Shown here in pieces: positions 51,495 through 59,989 of a stretch of DNA of 64,000 nucleotides. The stretch lies in the NCBI GenBank assembly GCA_963754265.1, contig CAVWFB010000004.1, positions 62,001 to 126,000 on the forward strand, written 5' to 3'. The stretch is from AC-32 sp963754265 (lineage in GTDB: Bacteria; Actinomycetota; Thermoleophilia; Gaiellales; Gaiellaceae). The notes under the pieces were generated by a model. That model saw only the letters and a list, made by a program, of their open reading frames with translations. It was not told the DNA's origin and did no database searches. The position numbers and the translations under genes are program-made. Positions within the stretch are counted from its first letter, which is position 1; each line of letters opens with the position of its first letter.

Positions 51495-52798
51495 TGGCGA
51501 CACTCTCCTTGCGGGACGAGGCCACGAGCCTCCTCCAGGCGCTGATCCGGCTCGACACGGTCAACCCGCCGGGGAACGAGACCCAGGCTGCCGAGCTCCT
51601 GCGCGACTACCTGGCCGAGAGCGGTGTCGAGAGCGAGCTGTACGCGCGGACACCCGAGCGGTCGAACCTCGTGGCGCGGCTTCCGGGCAGCGGGGACGGG
51701 CCGAGCCTGATGCTCCTCTCGCACACGGACACGGTGGTGGCCGACGCCTCGGAGTGGCAGGCCGACCCGTGGTCCGGCGAGCTGCGCGACGGCGAGATCT
51801 GGGGCCGGGGGGCTCTGGACATGAAGGGCCAGGTCGCTGCGAGCGCGGTGGCGATGGCGACGCTCGGGCGCGAGGGATTCCGCCCCGGGGGCGACCTCGT
51901 CTTCGTGGCGGCCGCGGACGAGGAAGTGGGCGAGGGATTCGGCCTGCCGTGGCTTTGCGAGAACCACCCAGAGGCTGTCCGCGTCGACTACGCCCTGAAC
52001 GAGGGCGCGGGCGAGCGCATCGAGCTGCTGGGCCGGCCGTACTACATCTGCTCGAGCGCGGAGAAGATGAGCTCGCCGTTCCGGCTGCGCGTCAACGGGC
52101 GTGCGGGTCACGCCTCGATGCCCGGGATCGCGGACAACGCCCTGGTCAAGGCCGCGCCGTTGCTCGAGCGGCTCGCCGCCTACGAGCCCGAGCTGCACCT
52201 CGGGCCCGAGACGAGCGCGGTCATAGAGGCGGTTGCCGGGCGTGCGCTCGAGCCGGCCGAAGCGCTCGAGCTGGCGCGCGAGGTCGACCCGTTGGCCGCG
52301 GAGCTGCTCGAGCCGCTGCTGTCGCTGACGCTCTCTCCGACGATGATCTCCGCCTCGCAGCGCCGGAACGTGATCCCGCATCTCTGCGAGGTCGTGGTCG
52401 ACTGTCGCCTCTTGCCGGGCCAGACCCAGGACGAGGTCGAGCCGCTGCTGCGCGCGGTGCTCGGCGACGGCGACTACGAGCTCGAGTGGATCGAGGCCCG
52501 CGGCGGAACCCGGTCCCCACTGGACACGCCGCTCTGGGACGCGGTCGAGAGCTTCGTCGCCGAGATCGAGCCGGAGGCGGCGGTGCTCCCGGTCTCCGTG
52601 GCGGGTTTCACCGACAGCCACTGGCTGCGTGAGGCCTTCGGGACCGTCGCCTACGGGTTCTGTCCGATGCGGGCGATGGACCCGCAGCTCGCCGCCCGGC
52701 TGGTCCACTCAGCCGACGAGCGGATCGCCGTCGACGACCTGGAGCTGGCGGTGCAGTGCTTCCGTCACGTGGCCGTCGAGGTGACCGGCGCCAGCTAG
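51494..52798 (+). CDS. M20-family metallopeptidase
   Basis: A 434-residue dizinc peptidase/deacylase of the M20/ArgE/DapE group. Ligands: LLSHTDTVVAD (HxD), RGALDMKGQVA (D), AADEEVGEGFG (EE), LNEGAGERIE (E) and a C-terminal VHSADERIAV (H). The dimerisation domain lies at about 190-310. ATG 51494 overlaps the dioxygenase stop (TGATG). The natural substrate is unknown; an acyl-amino acid or peptide is likely. Confidence 0.9.
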   Translation: MATLSLRDEATSLLQALIRLDTVNPPGNETQAAELLRDYLAESGVESELYARTPERSNLVARLPGSGDGPSLMLLSHTDTVVADASEWQADPWSGELRDGEIWGRGALDMKGQVAASAVAMATLGREGFRPGGDLVFVAAADEEVGEGFGLPWLCENHPEAVRVDYALNEGAGERIELLGRPYYICSSAEKMSSPFRLRVNGRAGHASMPGIADNALVKAAPLLERLAAYEPELHLGPETSAVIEAVAGRALEPAEALELAREVDPLAAELLEPLLSLTLSPTMISASQRRNVIPHLCEVVVDCRLLPGQTQDEVEPLLRAVLGDGDYELEWIEARGGTRSPLDTPLWDAVESFVAEIEPEAAVLPVSVAGFTDSHWLREAFGTVAYGFCPMRAMDPQLAARLVHSADERIAVDDLELAVQCFRHVAVEVTGAS

Positions 52799-52809
52799 GC
52801 TCTTTCGCG

Positions 52810-53604
52810 ATGGACGAGAAGATCCGTCTCGGCGGGATGGCGCTGATCAACGGCGTGCTCGTGCACGGCCCCAACTCGTGGGCCTGCGCGATCCGGGCGC
52901 CCGGCGGCGAGCTGAAGGTCGAGTCGGACTACAAGCGATTCCGCGCCGCGACGGTGCGCAACCCGCTGCTGCGAGGGCCGGCGCGCATGGCCGAGGTCTT
53001 CGCGCTCTTGCCCCAGGTGCGCCGCCGGCTGCCGGAAGCGCGACTGCCCTTCCAGCGCCCGCAGGTGCTGGCGGCAATGCTGGGCACGGCGCTGGCCGTC
53101 CGGTCGGTGAAGGAGTCGCGGAGGCTGAGCCCGCTCGCGCGGGAGCTCGTCGGCAGTCTCCTCTCGCTAGCGCCGGCTGCGCTCGCCATGCGGGGCTCCG
53201 AGCTCGCCGCCTACCACGGCGCCGAGCACATCTCGATCGGGACCTACGAGCACGGTGAGCCTCGGGCGCGCGAGCACGAGCGCTGCGGCTCCCACATGCT
53301 CGGCCCGCTCGTCGCGAGCTCGGCCGTCGGCGGCGCGCTCGCCTCGCGCGCTCCCGCGCGCCTTCGCACCCCGGCGCGCGTGACCGCGCAACTCGGCGCC
53401 GTCGCCGCGTCGACCGAGATCTTCGCCTGGATGGCGCGCAATCCCGAGCACCCGCTCTCGAGGGCACTGGCCAAGCCGGGGCACGAGCTCCAGCACCGAC
53501 TGGCGACGGCCGAGCCGACTCCCGAGCAGCTCGAGGTCGCCGAGGCTGCGCTCGCGGCCTGCCTCGAGCTGGAGCGGACCGCCGATGGAGCAGACCACAA
53601 CTAA
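52810..53604 (+). CDS. DUF1385 family protein
   Basis: A 264-residue DUF1385 protein. The opening IRLGGMALINGVLVHGPNSW and the central AAYHGAEHISIGTYEHGEPR followed by HERCGSHMLGPL are the family hallmarks (HGAEH and RCG). The family normally has several TM segments; here hydrophobicity is modest and alanine-rich (LLSLAPAALAMRG). Role unknown. ATG 52810. It overlaps pncB by 20 bases, suggesting one transcript. Confidence 0.82.
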   Translation: MDEKIRLGGMALINGVLVHGPNSWACAIRAPGGELKVESDYKRFRAATVRNPLLRGPARMAEVFALLPQVRRRLPEARLPFQRPQVLAAMLGTALAVRSVKESRRLSPLARELVGSLLSLAPAALAMRGSELAAYHGAEHISIGTYEHGEPRAREHERCGSHMLGPLVASSAVGGALASRAPARLRTPARVTAQLGAVAASTEIFAWMARNPEHPLSRALAKPGHELQHRLATAEPTPEQLEVAEAALAACLELERTADGADHN

Positions 53605-54667
53605 GCGGCGGCTTCCGCCCGACATCTTCGAGCTCCCCGTCGAGAAGATGCGGGAGGGCTACTACACCGACGCGTACTTCAACCACACGCGAGCCGTGCT
53701 CATCGCCGACGAGCGGCACCCGCGCGTCGTGATGCAGGTCTTCCAGAAGAGGCACTCGTACGTCGGCGGGGTCGACGAGGCGATCGCGGTACTGAAGCTG
53801 TGCGCCGACGGCTGGGAGGAGCTGACCGTGCAGGCCCTCTACGACGGTGACCGGATCGAGCCGTACGAGCCCGTGCTCACGATCGAGGGCGACTACACCT
53901 CGTTCGCGCACCTCGAGACCGTCTACCTCGGCGTGCTCGCGCGGCGGACGCTGATCACGACGAACGTCGTCCGGGTGCTGGAGGCCGCGAATCGCAAGCC
54001 GATCATCTTCATGCCTGCCCGCCACGACCACCACCGGGTTCAGACCGGCGACGGCTACGCGGCCTACGTCGCGGGCCAGGTCGTCGGCGCCGAGATCGGC
54101 GTCACCTCCGATGCGCAGGCGTCGTGGTGGGGCGGACGGGGCATCGGCACCGTGCCGCACGCCTTGATTGCCTCCTACGGCGGGAACACGGTGCTCGCTG
54201 CTACGAGGTTCGTCGAACACATCGATCCCGACATCCACGTGACCGTGCTCGTGGACTTCGAGAACGACTCGGTGCGGACGGCGCTCGAGGTCGCGCGCGC
54301 TCTGGGGGCGCGGCTCTGGGGCGTCCGGCTCGACACTTCGGGCCAGCTCGTCGACAAGGCGCTCTGGAACGAGATGGGCGACTTCGACCCGCGCGGCGTC
54401 AACGAGAGGCTCGTCTGGAAAGTCCGGGAGGCGCTCGACCGGGACGGTTTCGAGCGGGTGAAGATCGTCGTCTCGGGCGGCTTCGACGCGGAGCGGATCG
54501 AGGTCTTCGAGAGCCGCGGCGTGCCCGTCGACTCGTATGGCGTGGGCTCGGCGCTCATCCGCGGCGAGAACGACTTCACGGCCGACATCGTCATGACCGA
54601 CGGCCGTCCTTCCGCAAAGGTCGGGCGCCGCTACCATGAGAACCCCCGGCTCGAGCTGGTCGACTAG
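53585..54667 (+). CDS. pncB: Nicotinate phosphoribosyltransferase
   Basis: NAD salvage enzyme that attaches phosphoribosyl to nicotinate. The 360 residues show LPVEKMREGYYTDAYFNHTR at the N-terminus, YTSFAHLETVYLGVLARRT, RHDHHRVQTGDGYAAYVAG, ASWWGGRGIGTVPHALI, VRLDTSGQLVDKA and IVVSGGFDAERIEVFES and SYGVGSALIRGENDF. The short form fits actinobacterial and thermophile types. The TAG stop overlaps the stop of the convergent hydrolase (CTAG). Confidence 0.9.
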   Translation: MEQTTTKRRLPPDIFELPVEKMREGYYTDAYFNHTRAVLIADERHPRVVMQVFQKRHSYVGGVDEAIAVLKLCADGWEELTVQALYDGDRIEPYEPVLTIEGDYTSFAHLETVYLGVLARRTLITTNVVRVLEAANRKPIIFMPARHDHHRVQTGDGYAAYVAGQVVGAEIGVTSDAQASWWGGRGIGTVPHALIASYGGNTVLAATRFVEHIDPDIHVTVLVDFENDSVRTALEVARALGARLWGVRLDTSGQLVDKALWNEMGDFDPRGVNERLVWKVREALDRDGFERVKIVVSGGFDAERIEVFESRGVPVDSYGVGSALIRGENDFTADIVMTDGRPSAKVGRRYHENPRLELVD

Positions 54668-55698
54668 GCCCGAACCGAAGCGGCGATCCCGGGCCACTCC
54701 TCGATCGGAGTGTCCGAGCGTACGACGTGCATGCCGGCCTCGGCGAAACGGGCGAAGGCGGCATCTGCCTCCTCGGTGTAGTCGACCTCCCCGGGCACCA
54801 CCACCGCCGAGGTGCAGTCCTCGAGCAGGTACACCTTCTCCGTCAGGCCGTCTTCCCGGAGCAGCGCCGAGTCGAGGAGGTCGGCGATCGTCCAGGCGAC
54901 GCAGTGGCTCTTCGCCTGGCCCGCGATCACGACCGCGTCGAAGGCGAGCAACTCGTCGATCAGGGCCGCGTTCGGGCGGGCGATGGGCTCGCCGTCGGGC
55001 CCGTCGGTGACCTCGGGGCCCAACACCGAGTAGTGCTCGGTCAGCGGCGAGTTCCCTTTCACCTGGAAGTTGGGCTGCGACCGCCGCGCGATCCCGTGGA
55101 AGAAGACTGTCTCCTCCACCGCCGAGACCAGCGCGTGGCCGATGCCGCCGAGGAGGGCGTGGTACGGCCAGATCGTCAAGCGGTACTTGCCGCTCGCGTC
55201 GAGCGCGCGCACGTAGTGGAGCAGGTGCCGCTGGGCGTACTCGGGCTCGAGCCCGAGCGTCTCGGCGACGGCCGGGTTGGCCCGCCAGCGACCGGCCTCG
55301 ATGTCGGCGGTGTCGACCAGCGTGTACGGCTCCGGATTTCGGCCGTCTTCGTCTACGAGCCAGACTGCGTGGAAGATCTGCATCGCCTGGTGCGTGTCCA
55401 GGGTCGGAACCACCTGCGTGATCGCATCCAGGTTCCCGTAGATGAACTCGCAGAGGCGGCGGTTGTCGTCGACCGCGCCCGTTCCCGAGCGCCCCGCGAC
55501 GAACAGTTCGAATCCGGGTACGCAGAAGGTGTTCTGAACGTCGACGGCCACGAGGCAGACGCGCAGCCGGTCGTCCGCCGCCCGTTGCAGCTCGTGCTCG
55601 CGCGCCCAGGCTTCGGCCGTCGCCGCCCGCTCCTCGTACGGGACACGCCAGACGAGGTCGATGCTCTCGGGGTCGAAATGGGGCGGGATCGGCAGCAC
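54664..55698 (-). CDS. Isochorismatase-fold cysteine hydrolase, nicotinamidase-like
   Basis: A 344-residue cysteine hydrolase, much longer than PncA (about 200). Catalytic Asp is in LVAVDVQNTFCVPG, a candidate Lys in NFQVKGNSPL, and the nucleophile Cys in VIAGQAKSHCVAWTIADLLD. A metal-site pattern PTLDTHQAMQIFHAVWL (D-x-H ... H) resembles that of nicotinamidases. An extra N-terminal segment of about 50 residues (HFDPESIDLVWRVPYEE) precedes the fold. Convergent with pncB via CTAG. A role in nicotinamide-to-nicotinate conversion fits. The GTG at 55698 is used. Confidence 0.8.
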   Translation of the reverse strand: MLPIPPHFDPESIDLVWRVPYEERAATAEAWAREHELQRAADDRLRVCLVAVDVQNTFCVPGFELFVAGRSGTGAVDDNRRLCEFIYGNLDAITQVVPTLDTHQAMQIFHAVWLVDEDGRNPEPYTLVDTADIEAGRWRANPAVAETLGLEPEYAQRHLLHYVRALDASGKYRLTIWPYHALLGGIGHALVSAVEETVFFHGIARRSQPNFQVKGNSPLTEHYSVLGPEVTDGPDGEPIARPNAALIDELLAFDAVVIAGQAKSHCVAWTIADLLDSALLREDGLTEKVYLLEDCTSAVVVPGEVDYTEEADAAFARFAEAGMHVVRSDTPIEEWPGIAASVRA

Positions 55699-55716
55699 GC
55701 GGCCTAGTCTAGAGGC

Positions 55717-56280
55717 GTGGATTCGGCCTCCCGCAGCCGGCTGCCGCCGGTCGTGGCGCGCGCTCTCGAGCTCGAGCGAGAGCTGGGCTTCGGGGGCTCG
55801 TCGATCCCCGAGGTGGGGCGGCTGCTGCATGTGCTCGCCGGCCAGCGCGGGCGCGCGCGTGTGGGCGAGATCGGAACCGGCGCCGGCGTCGGGGCGGCCT
55901 GGATCGTCTCTGCGCTCCCGCCCGAGGTGCCGTTCGTCTCCGTCGAGCTGGACGCCGACCTCGCGACCGCGGCCGCCGGCCTGTTCGCGGAGGACGAGAA
56001 CGTGACCGTGCTCCGCGGCGACTGGCACGAGCTGCTGCCGCCGGAAGCGCCGTTCGACCTGCTCTTCTACGACGGCGGCGGCAAGCAGCGTCCGGACCTC
56101 GACGGCGAGCAGGTGGTGGGGCTGCTTGCACCCCGCGGCACCGTCGTGCTGGACGACCTCACCCCGGGCCGATCCGGTCCGGATCCCGTGCGCGATTTCT
56201 GGCTCCAGCACCCCCGGCTGGCTGCGATCGAACTGCTGACGACGCCCGAGACCGCCGTAATCCTGGCCGTCCACGTCTAG
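55717..56280 (+). CDS. O-methyltransferase-like class I methyltransferase
   Basis: A 187-residue SAM-dependent methyltransferase of the CmoM/O-methyltransferase type. It shows SSIPEVGRLLHVLAGQR, GEIGTGAGVGAAWIVSALPP (SAM-binding), VSVELDADLATAAAGLF and LLFYDGGGKQRPDLDGEQVV followed by VVLDDLTPG. Substrate unknown. The GTG at 55717 is 18 bases from the divergent hydrolase start. The stop is 47 bases before the ftsH ATG. Confidence 0.85.
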   Translation: MDSASRSRLPPVVARALELERELGFGGSSIPEVGRLLHVLAGQRGRARVGEIGTGAGVGAAWIVSALPPEVPFVSVELDADLATAAAGLFAEDENVTVLRGDWHELLPPEAPFDLLFYDGGGKQRPDLDGEQVVGLLAPRGTVVLDDLTPGRSGPDPVRDFWLQHPRLAAIELLTTPETAVILAVHV

Positions 56281-56287
56281 CCGGCAG

Positions 56288-56316
56288 TTGACGCGGCGGC
56301 CAAAGCCGTCGATAAC
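56288..56316 (+). promoter_or_regulatory. Possible promoter of the FtsH gene (TTGACG-17-GATAAC)
   Basis: TTGACG at 56288-56293 and GATAAC at 56311-56316, spacer 17 bases. A start near 56323 leaves a very short leader to ATG 56328. Confidence 0.45.
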
Positions 56317-56327
56317 ACGACTAGGGC

Positions 56328-57830
56328 ATGGACTGGTTGGTCTTCTTTCGCGACGGGATCGCGGCCTGGTTGCCGCTGTTCTTCGCGGTTCTGCTCGTCC
56401 TGATGGTCTACATCCTCTGGCGCACGCTCCAGGTGATGCCGAGGGTGAGCGCCGCCAAGACGATCGTCGCCACCTCGACCGTCTCCTGGGACGACGTCGC
56501 CGGCCTGGACGAGGCGAAGGAGGAGCTCGCCGAGGTCGTCGACTTCCTGCGCGAGCCCGAGCGGTTCGGCCGGCTCGGCGCGCGCATCCCCAAGGGGATC
56601 CTCCTCTACGGCCCGCCGGGAACCGGGAAGACGCTGCTCGCGAAGGCGATCGCCAGCGAGGCCGGCGCGCGCTTCTACGCGCAGAGCGCCTCCGCGTTCG
56701 TCGAGATGTTCGCCGGTCTCGGCGCGGCCCGGATCCGCAAGCTCTTCGAGGAGGCGCGCAAGAACGCACCCGCGATCATCTTCATCGACGAGCTCGACGC
56801 CGTCGGCGCCCAGCGCACGGGCCACGGGTTCAGCCGCGAGCAGGATCAGACGCTGAACCAGCTGCTGGTCGAGCTGGACGGGTTCGAGTCTCGCGAGCAG
56901 ATCGTCGTGATGGGAGCTTCGAACCGGCTCCAGGATCTCGATGTCGCGCTCCTGCGCCCGGGCCGCTTCGACCGCCAGGTGCTGGTTGCGGCGCCCGATC
57001 TGGCCGGGCGCGAGGAGATTCTGCTCGTCCACACGAGAGGGAAGCCGCTCAGCGACGATGTCGACCTCCGCTCGGTCGCCAGGCAGACCGCCGGGCTGAC
57101 CGGCGCGGAGCTGGAGAACATCGCCAACGAGGCCGCGATCTTCGCCGGTCGCTCGAGCCAGCGATCGATCCGGCAGTCCGACTTCGAGGACGCGATGGAG
57201 CGCGTGGTCGCGGGCCTGCAGCAGCGCAAGGTCGTGACCGAGAAGGAGCGGCGGATCCTCGCCTACCACGAGGCGGGCCACGCGGTCATGTCGCACCTGA
57301 CGGGCGACCTGCTCCCGGTCCACAAGGTGACGATCGTCTCGCGCGGCCAGGCGCTCGGGTACACGCTCAACCTGCCCACCGAGGAGCGCTACCTGCACAC
57401 CACCGAGGAGTTCGAGGATCTGCTGAAGGTCTACCTCGCCGGTCGCGCCGCGGAGCAGATCGTCTTCGGGCGCGTCACGAACGGCGCCGCGAACGACCTC
57501 GAGCGGGCGACGGAGCTTGCGCGAGCGATGGTGTTCGAATACGGCATGTCCGGCGTGTCGTCACGCACGATGCGGGCCGACAACTACGCGCTCTCGGAAG
57601 AGACCAAGCGGCTGCGCGACCACGAGCAGGCCCGGCTCACGGACGAGGCCTTCGAAGAAGCGCTTCGCCTGCTCCAGAAGCACCGCGCCTCGCTCGACCG
57701 GATCGCCAAGGAGCTGCTCGAGAAGGAGACGCTCGACAAGGCCGAGCTCGCTGCGCTGCTCGTAGGCGTCGAGGCGGAGTCGCAAAACTCCGAGACCGTC
57801 GGCACCGTGCGAATCGTCGCCGCGGACTGA
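56328..57830 (+). CDS. Single-pass FtsH-type AAA+ metalloprotease
   Basis: A membrane AAA+ zinc protease of 500 residues. Only one TM helix is visible (about 14-32, WLPLFFAVLLVLMVYILW), and the usual two-TM periplasmic module is absent. The AAA domain starts WDDVAGLDEAKEEL, with Walker A GPPGTGKTLLAKA (about 95), Walker B IIFIDELDAVG and the second-region-of-homology LLRPGRFDRQV. The protease domain has YHEAGHAVMSHL (His about 315) and the third zinc ligand region GAANDLERATELAR. C-terminus short. It degrades membrane and soluble substrates in relatives. Confidence 0.9.
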   Translation: MDWLVFFRDGIAAWLPLFFAVLLVLMVYILWRTLQVMPRVSAAKTIVATSTVSWDDVAGLDEAKEELAEVVDFLREPERFGRLGARIPKGILLYGPPGTGKTLLAKAIASEAGARFYAQSASAFVEMFAGLGAARIRKLFEEARKNAPAIIFIDELDAVGAQRTGHGFSREQDQTLNQLLVELDGFESREQIVVMGASNRLQDLDVALLRPGRFDRQVLVAAPDLAGREEILLVHTRGKPLSDDVDLRSVARQTAGLTGAELENIANEAAIFAGRSSQRSIRQSDFEDAMERVVAGLQQRKVVTEKERRILAYHEAGHAVMSHLTGDLLPVHKVTIVSRGQALGYTLNLPTEERYLHTTEEFEDLLKVYLAGRAAEQIVFGRVTNGAANDLERATELARAMVFEYGMSGVSSRTMRADNYALSEETKRLRDHEQARLTDEAFEEALRLLQKHRASLDRIAKELLEKETLDKAELAALLVGVEAESQNSETVGTVRIVAAD

Positions 57831-57848
57831 GCGGGTAGCATCGGCGGC

Positions 57849-58253
57849 GTGGAGCCGCGTGGGATCCATCACCTCGGTGTGGCCGTCGACGATCTCGATC
57901 AGGCGCTGGCCACCTACGAGCGGCTCTTCGGGGCGCGCCTCGAGCATCGCGAGAGGGTTCCCGACCAGGGCGTCGAGGCCGCGTCGCTCCGAATCGGAGG
58001 TGGCCGGGTCGAGCTTCTTGCCTCGCTCGGCGACGAGACGCCGGTCGGCAGGTTCCTCGCCGATCGCGGGCCGGGGATGCACCATGTCGCCTACGAGGTC
58101 GACGATGTTGGTGCCGCGATCGACGAGCTCGCCGCCAAGGGTGCCGAGTTGATCGACGAACGGCCCCGGCGCGGATTGTTCGGCCTCGAGGTCGCGTTCG
58201 TCCATCCCGACGCCGTTCACGGCGTCCTCGCGGAGGTCGTCAGCGTTGGCTGA
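57849..58253 (+). CDS. mce: Methylmalonyl-CoA epimerase
   Basis: Vicinal-oxygen-chelate enzyme of 134 residues converting D- to L-methylmalonyl-CoA. It begins MEPRGIHHLGVAVDDLDQALATYE with the first metal ligand, then ELLASLGDETPVGRFL, RGPGMHHVAYEVDDVGAAID and FVHPDAVHGVLAEVV. GTG 57849 is used. No mutase gene adjoins. It overlaps the next gene by eight bases. Confidence 0.9.
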   Translation: MEPRGIHHLGVAVDDLDQALATYERLFGARLEHRERVPDQGVEAASLRIGGGRVELLASLGDETPVGRFLADRGPGMHHVAYEVDDVGAAIDELAAKGAELIDERPRRGLFGLEVAFVHPDAVHGVLAEVVSVG

Positions 58254-58473
58254 CGAGCGCGTCCGGATCGAGATCGGCTTCGACGGCGGCCAGGTAATGG
58301 GCGCCTTCGTCGAGACCGACGCGGTCGACGAGCTCGAGCGGGCGCTCGGCAAGGGCGGCGACGGCTCCTTCGCGATCGAGTCCGAGGACGGCCGGTACTC
58401 GATCTCCCTGAAGCGGATCGTCTACGTCAAGCGGTTTACGCGTGAAGCCCGCGTTGGCTTCACCCCCGGTTAG
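58246..58473 (+). CDS. Small hypothetical protein
   Basis: A 75-residue beta-rich protein, MADERVRIEIGFDGGQVMG at the start and RIVYVKRFTREARVGFTPG at the end. The pattern (short strands, a central acidic helix ETDAVDELERALG, then strands) suggests a small Sm-like or OB-like fold, but I cannot assign a family. The start is TTG 58246, overlapping mce by eight bases; translational coupling is likely. Confidence 0.7.
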   Translation: MADERVRIEIGFDGGQVMGAFVETDAVDELERALGKGGDGSFAIESEDGRYSISLKRIVYVKRFTREARVGFTPG

Positions 58474-58503
58474 CCGCCGGGCCCTCCGGGGCATCCCCTC
58501 TGA

Positions 58504-59064
58504 GTGAGCTCGAACGCAACAGCACAGACGGCCGACCTACGCCGCCTGGTCGAGTTCGCTCAGCAGGGCGATCGAGAGGCGCTGGAGGCGCTCTACCTCC
58601 TCCACTTCGACCGCATCTACAGCTACCTGCACATGAGCGTCGGCAACCGGCACGACGCCGAGGACCTGACGACGCAGACGTTTCTCAAGATGCTCGAGGC
58701 GATCGGGCGCTTTCGCTGGCGCTCGGCGCCGTTCTCCGCGTGGCTCTTCCGGATCGCCCACAACCTGGCGATGGACCACTTCCGCACCACGAAGCGGTGG
58801 CAGCCGGAAGAGGAGGTGCCGGTGCCCGAGGGTGCGGAGGCGTCGTCGGCCGAGGACGAGGCGCTGCAGTCGATCGGCCGGCAAAGCATGCTCGAGCTGA
58901 TCGAGAACCTGTCTCACGATCAGCAGCAGGTGCTCACCCTGAAGTTCGTCTTCAACTTCTCGAACGGCGAGGCGGCGACGATCCTGGGCAAGACCGACGG
59001 CGCGGTCAAGTCGCTGCAGCATCGCGCTCTCACGTCATTGCAGAAGCAGGTCGCGCGAGACTGA
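58504..59064 (+). CDS. ECF-type RNA polymerase sigma factor
   Basis: A 186-residue sigma factor with only regions 2 and 4. Region 2 (about 20-90) contains FDRIYSYLHMSVGNRHDAEDLTTQTFLKML in short pieces, with HDAEDLTTQTF as the core-binding part and WLFRIAHNLAMDHFR as the -10-melting part. Region 4 (about 125-183) has LSHDQQQVLTLKFVFNF and ILGKTDGAVKSLQHRALTSL. No anti-sigma gene adjoins. GTG 58504. Confidence 0.92.
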   Translation: MSSNATAQTADLRRLVEFAQQGDREALEALYLLHFDRIYSYLHMSVGNRHDAEDLTTQTFLKMLEAIGRFRWRSAPFSAWLFRIAHNLAMDHFRTTKRWQPEEEVPVPEGAEASSAEDEALQSIGRQSMLELIENLSHDQQQVLTLKFVFNFSNGEAATILGKTDGAVKSLQHRALTSLQKQVARD

Positions 59065-59068
59065 GCAC

Positions 59069-59989
59069 GTGCTAGAGGTCGGAATCGTGGGGCTCCCCGC
59101 GGCCGGGAAGACCACGCTCTTCAACGCGCTGACGCGTGCGGGCGTCGGCCCGGACTTCGGCAAGGAACACGTCGGCATGGCGCCGATCGACGACGAGCGG
59201 CTCGGTCGGATCGCGGACGTTGTGAGCGCGGACAAGGTGACCCCCGCCGCCGTCAGGGTGGTCGACGTGCCGGGCACCGGCCCGCAGCTCCTGGGCAACC
59301 TGCGCCGGGTGGACGCATTGCTCGCGGTCGTCGACGGCTTTTCGGCCGGCGCCGACTCGTCAGGTGATCTCGAGCGATTGGAGCTGGAGCTGCTCGTGGC
59401 GGACCGCGACCACGTCGAGCGACGGCTCGAGCGGGTCTCGAAACAGGCGAAATCCGGCGATCCGAAGCTTCGTGACGAGGTGGCGCAGCTCGAGCAACTG
59501 CTGGCTCACGTGGAGGGCGGCCATTCGGTTCGGGAGTGGGAGAACGAGTTGCCCCCGGAGCTCGAGCCGCTGACGACCAAGCCGCTGGTCGCCGTCGTCA
59601 ACGGCCCCGGCGGCATCGACCTGAAGCTCGAGGCCGAGCTGAGCGAGTTGCCGGAGGAGGAGGCCGCCGCCTATCGGGACGGCGAGTCGGCGCTCGACGA
59701 GATCGTCCGACGGCTGTTCGAGGTCCTGGGCCTCGTGACGTTCTTCACCGCCGGCGAGAAGGAGGCGAGAGGGTGGACGCTTCATCGGGGCCAGACGGCT
59801 CTCGAGGCGGCGGAGACGATCCACACCGACATCGCGCGAGGGTTCATCCGCTGCGAGGTCGTGCGCTGGGACGACCTGGTCGACGGGGGAAGCTACGCGG
59901 AGGTTGCGCGACGCGGGCTTCAGCGGCTCGAGGGAAAGACGTACGAGGTGCGCGACGGCGACGTGTTGACCGTCCGCTTCAATGTCTAG
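59069..59989 (+). CDS. Divergent YchF/OLA1-like P-loop GTPase
   Basis: A 306-residue protein related to YchF (normally about 360). P-loop GLPAAGKTTLFNAL (8-21) and a C-terminal TGS-like domain (about 225-305, GWTLHRGQTALEAAETIHTD and DGDVLTVRFNV) fit well. The G3 region reads VVDVPGTGPQLLGNLRRVDA, missing the GLVKGASxGEGLGN stretch of YchF. The G4 region reads VVNGPGG instead of NMxE. Nucleotide specificity and activity are thus doubtful. GTG 59069 follows the sigma gene by four bases. Confidence 0.85.
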   Translation: MLEVGIVGLPAAGKTTLFNALTRAGVGPDFGKEHVGMAPIDDERLGRIADVVSADKVTPAAVRVVDVPGTGPQLLGNLRRVDALLAVVDGFSAGADSSGDLERLELELLVADRDHVERRLERVSKQAKSGDPKLRDEVAQLEQLLAHVEGGHSVREWENELPPELEPLTTKPLVAVVNGPGGIDLKLEAELSELPEEEAAAYRDGESALDEIVRRLFEVLGLVTFFTAGEKEARGWTLHRGQTALEAAETIHTDIARGFIRCEVVRWDDLVDGGSYAEVARRGLQRLEGKTYEVRDGDVLTVRFNV

